Shown: positions 25,132-34,303 of the stretch, in pieces
Position numbering within the stretch: position 1 is the stretch's first letter
How the letters are laid out: each line of letters opens with the position of its first letter
Assembly (NCBI RefSeq): GCF_036178145.1
Contig: NZ_CP108067.1
Coordinates: 1,922,001-1,986,000, forward strand
Length of the DNA stretch: 64,000 nucleotides
Direction: 5' to 3'
Source of the DNA: Streptomyces sp. NBC_00273
Lineage (GTDB): Bacteria > Actinomycetota > Actinomycetes > Streptomycetales > Streptomycetaceae
Position numbers and translations under genes: made by a program
Notes under the pieces: generated by a model
Told to the model about the DNA's origin: nothing
Seen by the model: only the letters and a program-made list of their open reading frames with translations
The model's database searches: none

Positions 25132-26102
25132 ACGACTTTCAGTTGACCCGTACGCTCGACGAGAACGCCGCGGAGACGGCGCTGCGTGCGGATGTGTTGC
25201 ACGGGCTGACGCACTCGCCGAAGGTGCTGCCTCCCAAGTGGTTCTACGACGCGCGGGGCAGTGAGCTCTTCGAGGAGATCACCCGGTTGTCGGAGTACTA
25301 CCCGACGCGCGCGGAACGGGAGATCCTGCTGGAGCGGGCGCGGGAGATCGCCACCGAGAGCGGCGCCCGCACCCTGGTGGAGCTGGGCTCCGGGTCCTCG
25401 GAGAAGACCCGGCACCTCATCGAGGCGATGCCCGCGCTGGACACGTACGTGCCGGTGGACGTGAGCGAGAGCGCGCTGCGGGGGGCGGCCGAGACGCTGC
25501 TGGCGGAGCATCCGGGGCTGCGGGTGCACGCCCTGCTGGCCGACTTCACGCGTGCGCTGCAACTGCCGGACTCCCCCGGGCCCCGGCTGGTGGTGTTCCT
25601 GGGCGGCACGATCGGGAACCTGCTGCCGCCGGAGCGGGCGGTGTTCCTGGCGTCCGTACGGGCGATGCTGTCGCCCGGGGACGCACTGCTGATGGGGACG
25701 GACCTGGTGAAGGACGAGGCCGTGCTGGTGTCGGCCTACGACGACGCACGGGGGGTGACGGCCGAGTTCAACAAGAACGTGCTGGCGGTCATCAACCGGG
25801 AACTGGGGGCGGACTTCCACACGGCCGACTTCGCGCACGTGGCGGTGTGGAACGAGGAGCAGGAGTGGATCGAGATGCGGCTGCGGGCCCGGTCGGAACT
25901 GGTGGTGAAGATCCGGGCGCTGGATCTGGTGGTGCCGTTCGCGGCGGGTGAGGAGATCCTGACGGAGGTCTCCGCGAAGTTCCGTCAGGAGGGCGTGCGC
26001 AAGGAGCTGGCGGCGGCGGGGCTGGAACTGACCCAGTGGTGGACGGACGCGGCGGGCCGGTTCGCGCTGTCCCTGTCGGTCGCCGACGGCGTGGCCGGCT
26101 GA
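25128..26102 (+). CDS. egtD: L-histidine N-alpha-methyltransferase EgtD
   Basis: A 324-residue SAM methyltransferase that trimethylates histidine to hercynine, the first committed step of ergothioneine synthesis. The SAM site is LVELGSGSSEKTRHLIEA, then YVPVDVSESAL and the substrate-side segments FLGGTIGNL and YDDARGVTAEFNKNVL. GTG start overlapping the egtC stop. The last 118 bp overlap, in antisense, the end of the acyltransferase gene on the other strand, so there is no room for a terminator between the two operons. Confidence 0.95.
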   Translation: MNDFQLTRTLDENAAETALRADVLHGLTHSPKVLPPKWFYDARGSELFEEITRLSEYYPTRAEREILLERAREIATESGARTLVELGSGSSEKTRHLIEAMPALDTYVPVDVSESALRGAAETLLAEHPGLRVHALLADFTRALQLPDSPGPRLVVFLGGTIGNLLPPERAVFLASVRAMLSPGDALLMGTDLVKDEAVLVSAYDDARGVTAEFNKNVLAVINRELGADFHTADFAHVAVWNEEQEWIEMRLRARSELVVKIRALDLVVPFAAGEEILTEVSAKFRQEGVRKELAAAGLELTQWWTDAAGRFALSLSVADGVAG

Positions 26103-26935
26103 GCGGGGACGCCCGGTAGCAGGTCCGGGGCGGGGGTCGCGGCCCGCGCCCCGACGACGGCCCGCTGAGCGGCTGCCGCGAGGTCCCGCCGGTGCGCGTA
26201 CCGGCCCGGCGGGATCCGCGGCAGCAGCCTGACCTCGGCCCGCACCCCGCGGGCCCGGGCGATCCGCCACAGCGAGGCGGTCAGCGGGTCGTCCCCGACG
26301 AAGGCGGGCGCCCCGGCCGGATTCCCGTCGCGGCACAGGTAGGTGAGCCGCAGCGGCTGTACGGGGACCCGGGCGTCCAGGGCTGCTTGGAAGGCGGCCC
26401 GGCGGAAGGTGCCCTGGGCCCGCCCGCACCACGTCGAGCCCTCGGGGAAGACGGTGACCCGGTCCCCGGCCAGCAGCGCGCCGGTGACGGTCCCGATGGT
26501 GGCGGGCAGGGCACGGATCCGGTCGCGCTCGATGAACAGGGTGCCGGCCCGTCCGGCGAGGCGGCCGAGCACGGGCCAGGCCCGGATGTCGCTCTTGGCC
26601 AGCATCCGGCAGGGCAGCACGGCGGCCACCAGCGGGATGTCCAGCCAGGAAATGTGGTTGGCGACCAGGAGCCGGCCGCCGCCCGGCCCCGGGCTGCCGT
26701 GCACGGTGATCCGGATGCCGAAGGCCCGTACGAGCGCGGTCGACCAGGCCCGTACCACCGTGTGCCGGGGGCCGGCCGGCAGCAGCCGGACCGGCGGGGC
26801 GCCCAGGATCCCCAGCAGGATCAGGGCCACGGCGGCGGCGAGTCTGAGCACCGCCCGGGGAACGCTCGCGGTGTCCCCTCCGTGCCCGGCGCAGGCTTCG
26901 GGGGTGCAGGGCGAGGTGGGCAGCCAGACGCTCAT
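25985..26935 (-). CDS. 1-acyl-sn-glycerol-3-phosphate acyltransferase-like (OlsA/PlsC type)
   Basis: A 316-residue membrane acyltransferase. The catalytic HX4D is NHISWLD, the acceptor motif is VFPEGSTWCG, and a hydrophobic anchor (VLRLAAAVALILLGIL) lies near the N-terminus. It follows an OlsB-like gene with a 4-nt overlap, which suggests the second step of ornithine-lipid synthesis: O-acylation of lyso-ornithine lipid. Phosphatidic-acid synthesis is the alternative. The C-terminal ~39 residues are read from DNA that also encodes the end of egtD; this tail is low-complexity and probably dispensable. Confidence 0.82.
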   Translation of the reverse strand: MSVWLPTSPCTPEACAGHGGDTASVPRAVLRLAAAVALILLGILGAPPVRLLPAGPRHTVVRAWSTALVRAFGIRITVHGSPGPGGGRLLVANHISWLDIPLVAAVLPCRMLAKSDIRAWPVLGRLAGRAGTLFIERDRIRALPATIGTVTGALLAGDRVTVFPEGSTWCGRAQGTFRRAAFQAALDARVPVQPLRLTYLCRDGNPAGAPAFVGDDPLTASLWRIARARGVRAEVRLLPRIPPGRYAHRRDLAAAAQRAVVGARAATPAPDLLPGVPAQPATPSATDRDSANRPAASVHHWVSSSPAAASSLRTPS

Positions 26936-27783
26936 GCGCCCGGGACGAGCGAGCGGAAGTGCTTGAGGTAGCGCGGGTTGGTCCGGCGCAGGGAGAGCAG
27001 GACGTACAGGTCGGCGCAGCCGAACTCGGCGTCGAGGGCGGGCTCGCCGCACACCCAGGCGCCGAGGCGGAGGTAGCCGCGCAGCAGCGGGGGCAGCTCC
27101 ATGCGGTCGGGGAAGGTGATGCCCTCGGGGCTCCAGGGGAGGTGGGGGGTTACCCGGTACTCCTCGGGGGCGAGGCTGCGGGTCAGGGCGGTCTCCCTGG
27201 TGGCGGCGGCCAGGACTCCGCCGTCGGCGAGCGGTATCGAGCAGCAGCCGGCGAGCCAGTTGTGCCCGGTGCGGTCCATGTAGTGGGCGAGGCCGGCCCA
27301 GATGAGGGCGATGACGGCGCCGTTGCGGTGGTCGGGGTGGACGCAGGAGCGGCCGACCTCGACGAGGTCGGGGCGGATGGGGGCGAGGGCCGAGAGGTCG
27401 AATTCCCCCTCGGAGTAGAGGCGGCCGGCGACGGCGGCGCGCTCCGGGGGCAGCAGCCGGTAGGTGCCGACGACCTGCTCGGCCTCCTCGTCGATGACGA
27501 GGAGGTGGTCGCAGTACGCGTCGAAGGCGTCGGCGTCGAGGCCGGGCTCGGGCCCGTCCAGTCGGGCGCCGAGCTCGCCGACGAAGACCTGGTGGCGCAG
27601 CCGCTGGGCGGCGCGCACCTCGTCCTCGTCGCGGGCGAGGCGGACGGCGTAGCGCGGTCCTTCGGAAGGCGCGCCGGGCGCCGCGGCCGGGTCCCTGACG
27701 GGGGCGAGGCGGGTGGCGGGCGCGGGTGAGGGGGCCGGCGCCGGGGCGGTGAGGGGGGACGGGGACAGGGGTGCGATCGTCAT
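26932..27783 (-). CDS. GNAT-fold N-acyltransferase, ornithine-lipid OlsB-like
   Basis: A 283-residue protein whose N-terminal 50 residues are Ala/Pro-rich and disordered, followed by an OlsB/hemolysin-like acyltransferase domain: RLRHQVFVGELGARLDG, YCDHLLVIDE, VGTYRLLPPE, EVGRSCVHPDHRNGAVI and YLRLGAWVCGEPALD. These are the marks of L-ornithine N-alpha-acyltransferase, which uses acyl-ACP to make lyso-ornithine lipid. The ATG at 27783 has AGGAG 5 nt upstream. It is first in a two-gene operon with the PlsC-type gene. Ornithine lipids replace phospholipids under phosphate limitation in many Streptomyces; no PHO box was recognised in 27784-27948. Confidence 0.8.
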   Translation of the reverse strand: MTIAPLSPSPLTAPAPAPSPAPATRLAPVRDPAAAPGAPSEGPRYAVRLARDEDEVRAAQRLRHQVFVGELGARLDGPEPGLDADAFDAYCDHLLVIDEEAEQVVGTYRLLPPERAAVAGRLYSEGEFDLSALAPIRPDLVEVGRSCVHPDHRNGAVIALIWAGLAHYMDRTGHNWLAGCCSIPLADGGVLAAATRETALTRSLAPEEYRVTPHLPWSPEGITFPDRMELPPLLRGYLRLGAWVCGEPALDAEFGCADLYVLLSLRRTNPRYLKHFRSLVPGA

Positions 27784-27948
27784 GGCGGCTCCTGATCCGG
27801 GCACGGAGGGCCTGGCCCGCAGGTGCGTGGCCTGGCTCCTTTACTTCTTCCGTGACCGGCTGGATTCGACATGACCGCTCAGCGGCCCTTGGATGTGCGG
27901 ACGCTGAACTCGGCGTACCCCCGTCCCGGCGGCGGCCGGGGCTCCGGC

Positions 27949-29205
27949 TCAGCGGTCGGAGCTGAGGACCTTGCCGATCTCCTCGGAGGCGGCGCGGGCG
28001 GCCTGCTTGGGGTCGCGGCCGGTGAGCACGGCCGTCATGAAGGGCTTGATCGGGTTCTTCGCCTCGACCTCGGCCCAGCGGGCGGAGGTGGGGGTGGCGC
28101 GGCCCTGGGCGGCGCCGGGAGCCATGGCTGCCGCGCCCTCGTTGCCCTCGACGGCGCGCGCGAGGGTGGTCTTGTTGGGCACGTAGCTCATCGTGCGCGC
28201 GAGTTCGGTCTGCCACTTCTCGCTGACGAGGGCCGTGATCACGTCCACGGCGCCCTTCCGCTGTCCGGTCCGCGCCGGGATGATCAGGTCGGAGCCGCCG
28301 GTGAAGACGGCCCCCGCCTTGTCGGAGGTCTTGCCGGGGATCGGGAAGAAGCCGAGCTTGCCCTTCAGGGCGGGGTTGGCCGCCTCGATCTCGGCGGCCT
28401 GGCCGGGCGGGGCGATGATCTGGGCGACCTGGCCACGGGCGAAGACCTGCGACTGAGGGGGCGTCTCCTCGTCGGCGCCCTTGGGCCCGTCGCCGAGGGC
28501 CTGGAGCTGCTTGTAGAAGTCCATGCCGGCCAGGGCCTTGTCGTCGTCGAGCCCGCCGACCCACTTGCCGTTGGTCTCGACGGCGAGTTCGCCGCCCTCG
28601 TCCCAGATGAAGCCGGCGAGGACGTACCAGTTCTGACCTGCGAGGTAGATGCCCTGCTGGTCGCCCTTGTCGAGCTTCTCGGTGGCCTGTATCCACTCCT
28701 GTCGGTTCTTGGGCGGGGTCTTGATGCCGGCGCTCGCGAAGAGGTCCTTGTGGTAGATGACCACCCGGTTGGCGGCGTACCAGGGGACTCCGTACTGGGC
28801 GCCGTTGATGGTTCCCGGGTCGGCGAGGCCCTTGAGCCAGTCCTTGCTGCCCCATTCGCGCAGGCCTTCGAGGGTGAGCTCTTCGAGGCCGCCCTTCTCG
28901 ATGTACGTGGCGACCTGGGTGTTGCCGACCTCGATGACGTCGGCGCTCTCCTTGCTCGTGCCGTCGAGGACGGCGTTGACCTTGTCGCCGATGCCCGTCC
29001 ACTCCTGGATCTTGACGTCGAGGTCGATGCCGGGGTGTTCCGTCTCGAACTCCGCGGTGAACTTGGCTGTGAAGTCCTCCGGTGCGCTGCCCTTCATCAG
29101 CCAGAGCGTGACCTTCTGCGGCCCCCCGGCCGTGTCGGCCGACCCGCTGCAGCCCGTGAGGGCGGTAGCGGCCGCGAGGGTTGTGCACACGGCGAGGAAG
29201 CGCAT
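27949..29205 (-). CDS. Sugar ABC transporter substrate-binding lipoprotein
   Basis: A 418-residue extracellular binding protein with a lipobox LTGC (cysteine near residue 19) and the family 1 solute-binding pattern: KVTLWLMKGSAPEDF, GIDLDVKIQEWTGIGDKV, DVIEVGNTQVATYIEKG and YGVPWYAANRVVIYHKDLF. It resembles chito-oligosaccharide (DasA/NgcE-like) or other oligosaccharide binders. No permease or ATPase genes are adjacent, so it must feed a transporter encoded elsewhere. A DasR-like operator lies in its promoter. ATG 29205 chosen; a GTG at 29220 in frame is an alternative. Confidence 0.85.
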   Translation of the reverse strand: MRFLAVCTTLAAATALTGCSGSADTAGGPQKVTLWLMKGSAPEDFTAKFTAEFETEHPGIDLDVKIQEWTGIGDKVNAVLDGTSKESADVIEVGNTQVATYIEKGGLEELTLEGLREWGSKDWLKGLADPGTINGAQYGVPWYAANRVVIYHKDLFASAGIKTPPKNRQEWIQATEKLDKGDQQGIYLAGQNWYVLAGFIWDEGGELAVETNGKWVGGLDDDKALAGMDFYKQLQALGDGPKGADEETPPQSQVFARGQVAQIIAPPGQAAEIEAANPALKGKLGFFPIPGKTSDKAGAVFTGGSDLIIPARTGQRKGAVDVITALVSEKWQTELARTMSYVPNKTTLARAVEGNEGAAAMAPGAAQGRATPTSARWAEVEAKNPIKPFMTAVLTGRDPKQAARAASEEIGKVLSSDR

Positions 29206-29249
29206 CTTCAAGAGGGTCACCTTCTGGGTTCGGTCTCAGATGGCTCGAA

Positions 29250-29265
29250 ATTGGCATAGACCAAT
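29250..29265 (-). promoter_or_regulatory. DasR (GntR)-like operator in binding-protein promoter
   Basis: ATTGG-N6-CCAAT perfect inverted repeat. On the minus strand the core TGGTCTATGCCA matches the dre consensus TGGTCTAGACCA at 10 of 12 positions. It sits between a TTGACC -35 (29276-29271) and the start at 29205, where a bound repressor would block transcription. Confidence 0.55.
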
Positions 29266-29375
29266 GGGCCGGTCAAGGGTCTTTCGCTCGGGACTGTTCG
29301 CCCAAAGTTCGCGGACCGGCCCTTACTGGGGCACCGTAGAACCAGGCAAAAGCCACCCACTGTCGGGAGACCTCC

Positions 29376-29591
29376 ATGTCCAATCACACGTACCGGGTGA
29401 CCGAGATCGTCGGCACCTCCCACGAGGGCATCGATCAGGCCATCCGCAACGGGATCGCCCGGGCGGGCCAGACCGTGCGGAACCTGGACTGGTTCGAGGT
29501 GGTTCAGGTACGCGGCCACATCGAGAACGGGGAGATCGCCCACTACCAGGTGGGGCTCAAGGTCGGCTTCCGCCTCGAGGGCGAGGACTGA
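29376..29591 (+). CDS. Dodecin family flavin-binding protein
   Basis: A 71-residue protein matching dodecins over its whole length: YRVTEIVGTSHEGIDQAIRNGI, the flavin-stacking tryptophan in NLDWFEVVQVRGHI, and the final strand YQVGLKVGFRLE. Dodecins form hollow dodecamers that store or buffer flavins (FMN/riboflavin) in the cytosol. GGGAGACC ribosome site. Monocistronic, convergent with the HAD gene. Confidence 0.92.
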   Translation: MSNHTYRVTEIVGTSHEGIDQAIRNGIARAGQTVRNLDWFEVVQVRGHIENGEIAHYQVGLKVGFRLEGED

Positions 29592-29609
29592 GCCCCGCCC
29601 CCGGTCGCC

Positions 29610-30101
29610 TCACGTCCGCCCGTCGACCTCCTGGGCGGACTCCAGCTCGGGCGCGTCCGCCGCCCAGTCGGCGAGCACCACCCGGAATCCGGCGGCGCGC
29701 GCGGCCTGGCAGACGAGCTCGTCGTCGTCGACGAGCATCCGCACCTCCCGGCCCCGGGAGATCCGCCGCAGCACCTCCAGCTTGGTGGTGCGGGCCGGCC
29801 GCCGGTCCTGGTTGCCGCGCATGAACAGCCGCCCCTCGGGCAGGTCGTGCCGGGCGAGCCAGTCGAGCGTGTCCGCACGGCACCGCTCGGGGCGCCCGGT
29901 CAGGTACACCACCTCGCAGTCGACCGCGCTCTCCACGGCCAGCGCGACCCCGCGCGCGAGCGGCGGGTCGGCCGGGGCGGCGGCGAAGAAACCGGTCCAG
30001 TCCCGGGGCCGGCGCTCCAGGAAGCCCTGGCGATGGCCGGTGTCCGCAAGGGTGTTGTCGAGGTCGAAGACGGCCAGCGGCCGGGTGGTGTGCTCACTCA
30101 T
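29610..30101 (-). CDS. HAD-superfamily hydrolase (polynucleotide-kinase 3'-phosphatase-like)
   Basis: A 163-residue HAD phosphatase. Motif I is FDLDNTLADT with both aspartates, motif II YLTGRPE, a lysine in ARTTKLEVLRRI, and motif III VRMLVDDDELV. The small size and the FMRGNQDRRPARTTKLEVL segment resemble the phosphatase half of T4-type polynucleotide kinase, but no kinase domain is present. The substrate is unknown. It is convergent with dodecin and divergent from the LLM oxidoreductase, with 60 bp between starts. Confidence 0.85.
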   Translation of the reverse strand: MSEHTTRPLAVFDLDNTLADTGHRQGFLERRPRDWTGFFAAAPADPPLARGVALAVESAVDCEVVYLTGRPERCRADTLDWLARHDLPEGRLFMRGNQDRRPARTTKLEVLRRISRGREVRMLVDDDELVCQAARAAGFRVVLADWAADAPELESAQEVDGRT

Positions 30102-30161
30102 CCCGTCAGCGTAGGAGAGCCGTACGGGGAATCCTCACGGCCGCCGGGCGTTGAGTCCTGT

Positions 30162-31151
30162 GTGATCCGAAAACTCTCGATACTCGACCGCTCGCGCACC
30201 CGTCAGGGCCACCCGGCCCCGCAGGCCCTGCGCGACACCGTGGCGCTGGCCCGGACGGCCGAGGAACTCGGCTACCACCGCTTCTGGGTCTCGGAGCACC
30301 ACAGCGTTCCCGGCGTCGCGGGCTCGGCGCCGACGGTACTGGCCGCCGCCGTCGCCGGAGCGACGCACCGGATCCGGGTCGGCACGGGCGGGGTCATGCT
30401 GCCCAACCACCAGCCGATGGTGGTGGCGGAACAGTTCGGGGTCCTGGAGTCGCTGTTCCCCGGCCGGATCGACATGGGCCTCGGCCGTTCGGTCGGCTTC
30501 ACGGGCGGCATCCGGCGGGCGCTGGGCCGCGACACCGGCGACGCCGACCGCTTCGAGGAACAACTGACCGAGCTGCTGGGGTGGCTCGACGGCACCCAGC
30601 GGGCCCACCCCGAGGTGCACGCCCGCCCCGCCGAGGGGCTGCGGATCCCGGCCTACGTCCTGGCCACCGGGGAGGGCGCCCAGATCGCCGCCCGGGCCGG
30701 ACTGCCGCTGGTGGTGGGCGACCTGCGGGCCCTCGGCCGGGTGGGCGAGCTCGCCCGGGCGTACCGCGAAGAGTTCCGGCCCTCCGCCCGGACGGTGGAG
30801 CCGTACGTCGTGGTCTCGGGCACGGTGGCGGTCGCGGCCACCGAGGCGGAGGCCCGCCGCATCCTGGTCCCGGAGGCCTGGGCCCTCACGCACTCCCGTA
30901 CCCGGGGCAGCTTCCCGCCGCTGCGCCCGGCGCAGGAGATCGAGGCGCTGGAGATGACCCCGAAGGAGCGCGAGCTCTACGAGGGCGCCCTCGCCGGGCA
31001 CGTCCACGGCACGGAGGACCAGGTGGCGGCGCAGCTGTCGGAGGTCGCGGACCGGACCGGCGCGGACGAACTGCTGGTCACCACCTCCACGTACGACCGC
31101 ACGGCGCTACTGGACTCCTACGCGCGCCTGGCCCGCATCGCGGGCCTCTGA
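30162..31151 (+). CDS. LLM-class (luciferase-like) flavin-dependent oxidoreductase
   Basis: A 329-residue luciferase-like monooxygenase with family marks LGYHRFWVSEHHSVPGVAGSAPTVLAAAVAGAT, IRVGTGGVMLPNHQP and FPGRIDMGLGRSVGF. These enzymes use reduced FMN (or F420) for oxidations; the MsnO8-type subgroup is close. The GTG start at 30162 (MIRKLSILDRSRTRQG) fits the conserved N-terminus; there is no clear Shine-Dalgarno, so the transcript may be near-leaderless. The UvrA-like gene follows after 24 bp and may be cotranscribed. Substrate unknown. Confidence 0.88.
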   Translation: MIRKLSILDRSRTRQGHPAPQALRDTVALARTAEELGYHRFWVSEHHSVPGVAGSAPTVLAAAVAGATHRIRVGTGGVMLPNHQPMVVAEQFGVLESLFPGRIDMGLGRSVGFTGGIRRALGRDTGDADRFEEQLTELLGWLDGTQRAHPEVHARPAEGLRIPAYVLATGEGAQIAARAGLPLVVGDLRALGRVGELARAYREEFRPSARTVEPYVVVSGTVAVAATEAEARRILVPEAWALTHSRTRGSFPPLRPAQEIEALEMTPKERELYEGALAGHVHGTEDQVAAQLSEVADRTGADELLVTTSTYDRTALLDSYARLARIAGL

Positions 31152-31175
31152 AGGCGAGCCTTTAAAATAGGACGA

Positions 31176-33584
31176 ATGCACCAGGCCACCGGTACCCCCG
31201 CCCCTCCCCCCGCGTCCCTCGACCCCTACGTACGGGTCCGGGGCGCCCGGGAGCACAATCTGCGCGGCGTCGACGTGGACATCCCGCGCGACGCGCTGAC
31301 CGTGTTCACCGGGGTCTCCGGCTCCGGGAAGAGCTCGCTCGCCTTCGGCACGCTCTACGCCGAGGCCCAGCGCCGGTACTTCGAGTCCGTGGCCCCCTAC
31401 GCCCGGCGCCTGATCCACCAGATCGGCGCACCGAAGGTGGATTCGGTCACCGGGCTGCCGCCTGCCGTCTCGCTGGAGCAGCGCCGCTCCTCCCCCGGCT
31501 CCCGCTCCTCGGTCGGCACGGTGACCCTGCTGTCCAACTCCCTGCGGATGCTGTACTCGCGGGCCGGGACCTATCCGCCGGGTGCGGAGCGGCTCGACTC
31601 CGACGCCTTCTCGCCCAACACCGCCGCCGGGGCCTGCCCGTCCTGTCACGGGCTCGGCCGGATCCACCGCACCAGCGAGGAACTCCTCGTTCCCGACCCG
31701 CAGCTGTCGATCCGTCAGGGCGCGATCGCCGCCTGGCCGGGCGCCTGGCAGGGCAAGAACCTGCGGGACATCCTGGAGACCCTCGGCCACGACGTGGACC
31801 GGCCCTGGCGGGAGCTGCCGGCGAAGGACCGCGAGTGGATCCTGTTCACCGAGGAGCAGCCGGTGGTGACCGTGCACCCGGTGCGGGAGGCCGAACGGAT
31901 CCAACGGCCCTACCAGGGCACGTACATGAGCGCCCACCGCTACGTCATGCGGACCTTCGCCGACAGCAAGAGCGCCACCCTGCGGGCCCGCGCCGAGAAG
32001 TTCCTCGCCGACTCGCCGTGTCCGGTGTGCGAGGGGCGGCGGCTGCGCCCGGAGGCCCTCGCCGTGACCTTCGCCGGGCGGACCATCGCGGAGCTGGCGG
32101 CGCTGGCACTGACCGACCTGGACGGCGTACTGGCCTCCGCGCCCCTGGACGGCGAGGCGGCGCGGGTGCTCGCCGAGGACCTGCGCTCCCGGATCGGGCC
32201 CGTCACGGAGCTGGGGCTGGGCTATTTGAGCCTGGACCGGACCGCGCCGACCCTGTCCGCGGGCGAGCTGCAGCGGCTGCGGTTGGCGACGCAACTGCGG
32301 TCGGGGCTGTTCGGGGTCGTGTACGTGCTGGACGAGCCGTCGGCGGGGCTGCACCCGGCCGACACCGAGGCGCTGCTCGGCGTACTGGACCGGCTGAAGG
32401 AGGCCGGGAACACGGTCTTCGTCGTGGAACACCATCTCGATGTGGTGCGGCACGCGGACTGGCTGGTGGACGTGGGGCCGCTGGCCGGCGAGCACGGCGG
32501 GCAGGTGCTCCACAGCGGGCCGCCGCAGGAGCTGGCCGGGGTGGCGGGGTCGGCGACGGCCCGACACCTGTTCGCGGCGCGGGAGCCGGCCGCGGCCCCC
32601 CGGCAGGTGCGCGCGGCGACCGGGGCGGTGCGGTTGACCGGGGTGGACCGGCACAACCTGCGGGAGCTGGAGGCACAGTTCCCGCTCGGGGTGTTCACGG
32701 CCGTCACCGGGGTGTCCGGGTCGGGCAAGTCCACGCTGGTGGGACAGGTGCTGGCCCGGGAGGTCGGCGAGCGGCTCGCGGAGGCGGACTACCCCGTGCG
32801 GCGGCTGGTGGAGGTGGACCAGAAGCCGATCGGCCGGACGCCTCGGTCCAACCTGGCCACGTACACCGGGCTGTTCGACGTGGTGCGCAGGCTCTTCACG
32901 GCGGCTCCCGAGGCGCGGGCGCGCGGCTGGAAGGCGGGCCGGTTCTCCTTCAACGTGCCGGGCGGCCGCTGCGAGACCTGCCAGGGCGAGGGTTTCGTCT
33001 CGGTGGAGCTGATGTTCCTGCCGAGTACGTACGCCCCGTGCCCCGAGTGCGCGGGGGCCCGGTACAACGCCGAGACCCTGGAGGTCCGGTACGCGGGCCT
33101 GAACATCGCGGAGGTGCTGGGCCTGACGGTGGAGTCGGCGGCCGCCTTCTTCGCCGATGTCCCGGCGGCGGCGCGCAGCCTGCGGGCGCTGGAGGAGATC
33201 GGTCTGGGTTACCTGCGGCTCGGGCAGCCGGCCACGGAGCTGTCCGGCGGCGAGGCCCAGCGGATCAAGCTGGCGACGGAACTGCAGCGGCTGCGCCGGG
33301 ACCACACGCTGTACCTGCTGGACGAGCCGACGACCGGGCTGCACCCGGCCGATGTACGGGTACTGCTGCGGCAGTTGCACGGGCTGGTGGACGCCGGGCA
33401 CTCGGTGGTGGTCGTGGAGCACGACATGGAGGTGGTCGCGGGCGCGGACTGGGTCATCGACCTCGGTCCGGGCGGCGGCACGGCGGGCGGCCGCGTGGTC
33501 GCCGCGGGCACGCCGTCGGAAGTGGCCTGCGCACCGGGCAGCCGCACGGCCCCGTACCTGGCGCGGGCCCTCGGGTCCGACTGA
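31176..33584 (+). CDS. UvrA-like ABC ATPase, short paralog (class II UvrA)
   Basis: An 802-residue UvrA homolog. Two ABC ATPase units are complete: Walker [19 protein letters not shown] and [16 protein letters not shown] signatures [12 protein letters not shown] and [12 protein letters not shown], and Walker [14 protein letters not shown] and [13 protein letters not shown]. Zinc-binding pairs are [16 protein letters not shown] and [16 protein letters not shown]. True UvrA is about 950-1000 residues; this one lacks the UvrB-binding region between the first Walker A and its signature, as in the UvrA2/DrrC subgroup linked to drug resistance and DNA-damage tolerance. The canonical uvrA must lie elsewhere. 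AGGACGA ribosome site. Confidence 0.88.
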   Translation: MHQATGTPAPPPASLDPYVRVRGAREHNLRGVDVDIPRDALTVFTGVSGSGKSSLAFGTLYAEAQRRYFESVAPYARRLIHQIGAPKVDSVTGLPPAVSLEQRRSSPGSRSSVGTVTLLSNSLRMLYSRAGTYPPGAERLDSDAFSPNTAAGACPSCHGLGRIHRTSEELLVPDPQLSIRQGAIAAWPGAWQGKNLRDILETLGHDVDRPWRELPAKDREWILFTEEQPVVTVHPVREAERIQRPYQGTYMSAHRYVMRTFADSKSATLRARAEKFLADSPCPVCEGRRLRPEALAVTFAGRTIAELAALALTDLDGVLASAPLDGEAARVLAEDLRSRIGPVTELGLGYLSLDRTAPTLSAGELQRLRLATQLRSGLFGVVYVLDEPSAGLHPADTEALLGVLDRLKEAGNTVFVVEHHLDVVRHADWLVDVGPLAGEHGGQVLHSGPPQELAGVAGSATARHLFAAREPAAAPRQVRAATGAVRLTGVDRHNLRELEAQFPLGVFTAVTGVSGSGKSTLVGQVLAREVGERLAEADYPVRRLVEVDQKPIGRTPRSNLATYTGLFDVVRRLFTAAPEARARGWKAGRFSFNVPGGRCETCQGEGFVSVELMFLPSTYAPCPECAGARYNAETLEVRYAGLNIAEVLGLTVESAAAFFADVPAAARSLRALEEIGLGYLRLGQPATELSGGEAQRIKLATELQRLRRDHTLYLLDEPTTGLHPADVRVLLRQLHGLVDAGHSVVVVEHDMEVVAGADWVIDLGPGGGTAGGRVVAAGTPSEVACAPGSRTAPYLARALGSD

Positions 33585-33703
33585 GACCTGCCGGTGGCGG
33601 TCCACGTTCGCGGCGGAGAGGGGATCAGTACACTGCCCTCTTTGCGTCAGGCCGCGGAGGGGCGGGTTCGGAAGTGGCATTCACAGGGCAGCGCGGCGTC
33701 CGG

Positions 33704-34303
33704 ATGACCTCGAGGGAAGTCGTCGAGGAATACGGTCGAGGGCGGCGGGACTTCACCTATGTCGAGGTGGCGAAAGCCGATTTCTCCGGCATGAACCTGG
33801 AGGGCATCCGCTTTTACGGGGCACGGCTGACCGGGGCCGAATTTGCCGGCACCTCGCTGCTCCACGCCCAGTTCAAGGACGCCGACCTCACGGAAGCCGA
33901 CTTCACGGGATCCACGCTGGCCGTCTCCGACCTGATAGGAGCGCGCTTCAGGGGCACGGTGTTCAGCCGTGTCGATTTCACCGGCGCCGCCCTGGACGGA
34001 GCCGACTGCACCGGCGCCGACTTCAGGGGAGCGTTCCTGAACAGCGTGAAGGTTGAGGGTGCACATTTCAGCGGGGCCAGCTTTGACGGGGCAAGACTGA
34101 GTCGTGCGAACCTGAGCAACACGGATCTCGGGGCCTTGTGCGGGGCGAGAAACCTCCGGCACGACAATCCCTGCTCGATCGACGCCCATGCCGTCATGAA
34201 GTCGTACGGCCACCCCGAACTGTACAAGTTCATGCTTCGTTGCGGCGTCCCCGCCCTCTTCGCCGAAAGCATGATCGATTGCGCGCGAACACTCGGAGGG
34301 TGA
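33704..34303 (+). CDS. Pentapeptide-repeat protein with C-terminal helical domain
   Basis: A 199-residue protein. Residues about 20-145 form a right-handed beta-helix of pentapeptide repeats (A(D/N/R)(L/F)xx), e.g. ADLTEADFTGSTL and ADFRGAFLNSVKVEGAHFSGASF. After it comes a non-repeat domain (PCSIDAHAVMKSYGHPELYKFML, then VPALFAESMIDCARTL) that resembles the helical domain found between or after pentapeptide repeats in TIR-containing proteins; no TIR domain is present here. Start uncertain: the ATG at 33704 has a weak ribosome site, and an in-frame GTG at 33674 lies 12 nt after GGAGGGG. It stands alone, so no partner is evident. Confidence 0.75.
   Translation: MTSREVVEEYGRGRRDFTYVEVAKADFSGMNLEGIRFYGARLTGAEFAGTSLLHAQFKDADLTEADFTGSTLAVSDLIGARFRGTVFSRVDFTGAALDGADCTGADFRGAFLNSVKVEGAHFSGASFDGARLSRANLSNTDLGALCGARNLRHDNPCSIDAHAVMKSYGHPELYKFMLRCGVPALFAESMIDCARTLGG

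Noticed and set aside
31107..33680. 857-codon minus-strand frame opposite the uvrA-like gene
   Set aside because: Shadow frame; the plus strand has all UvrA motifs.
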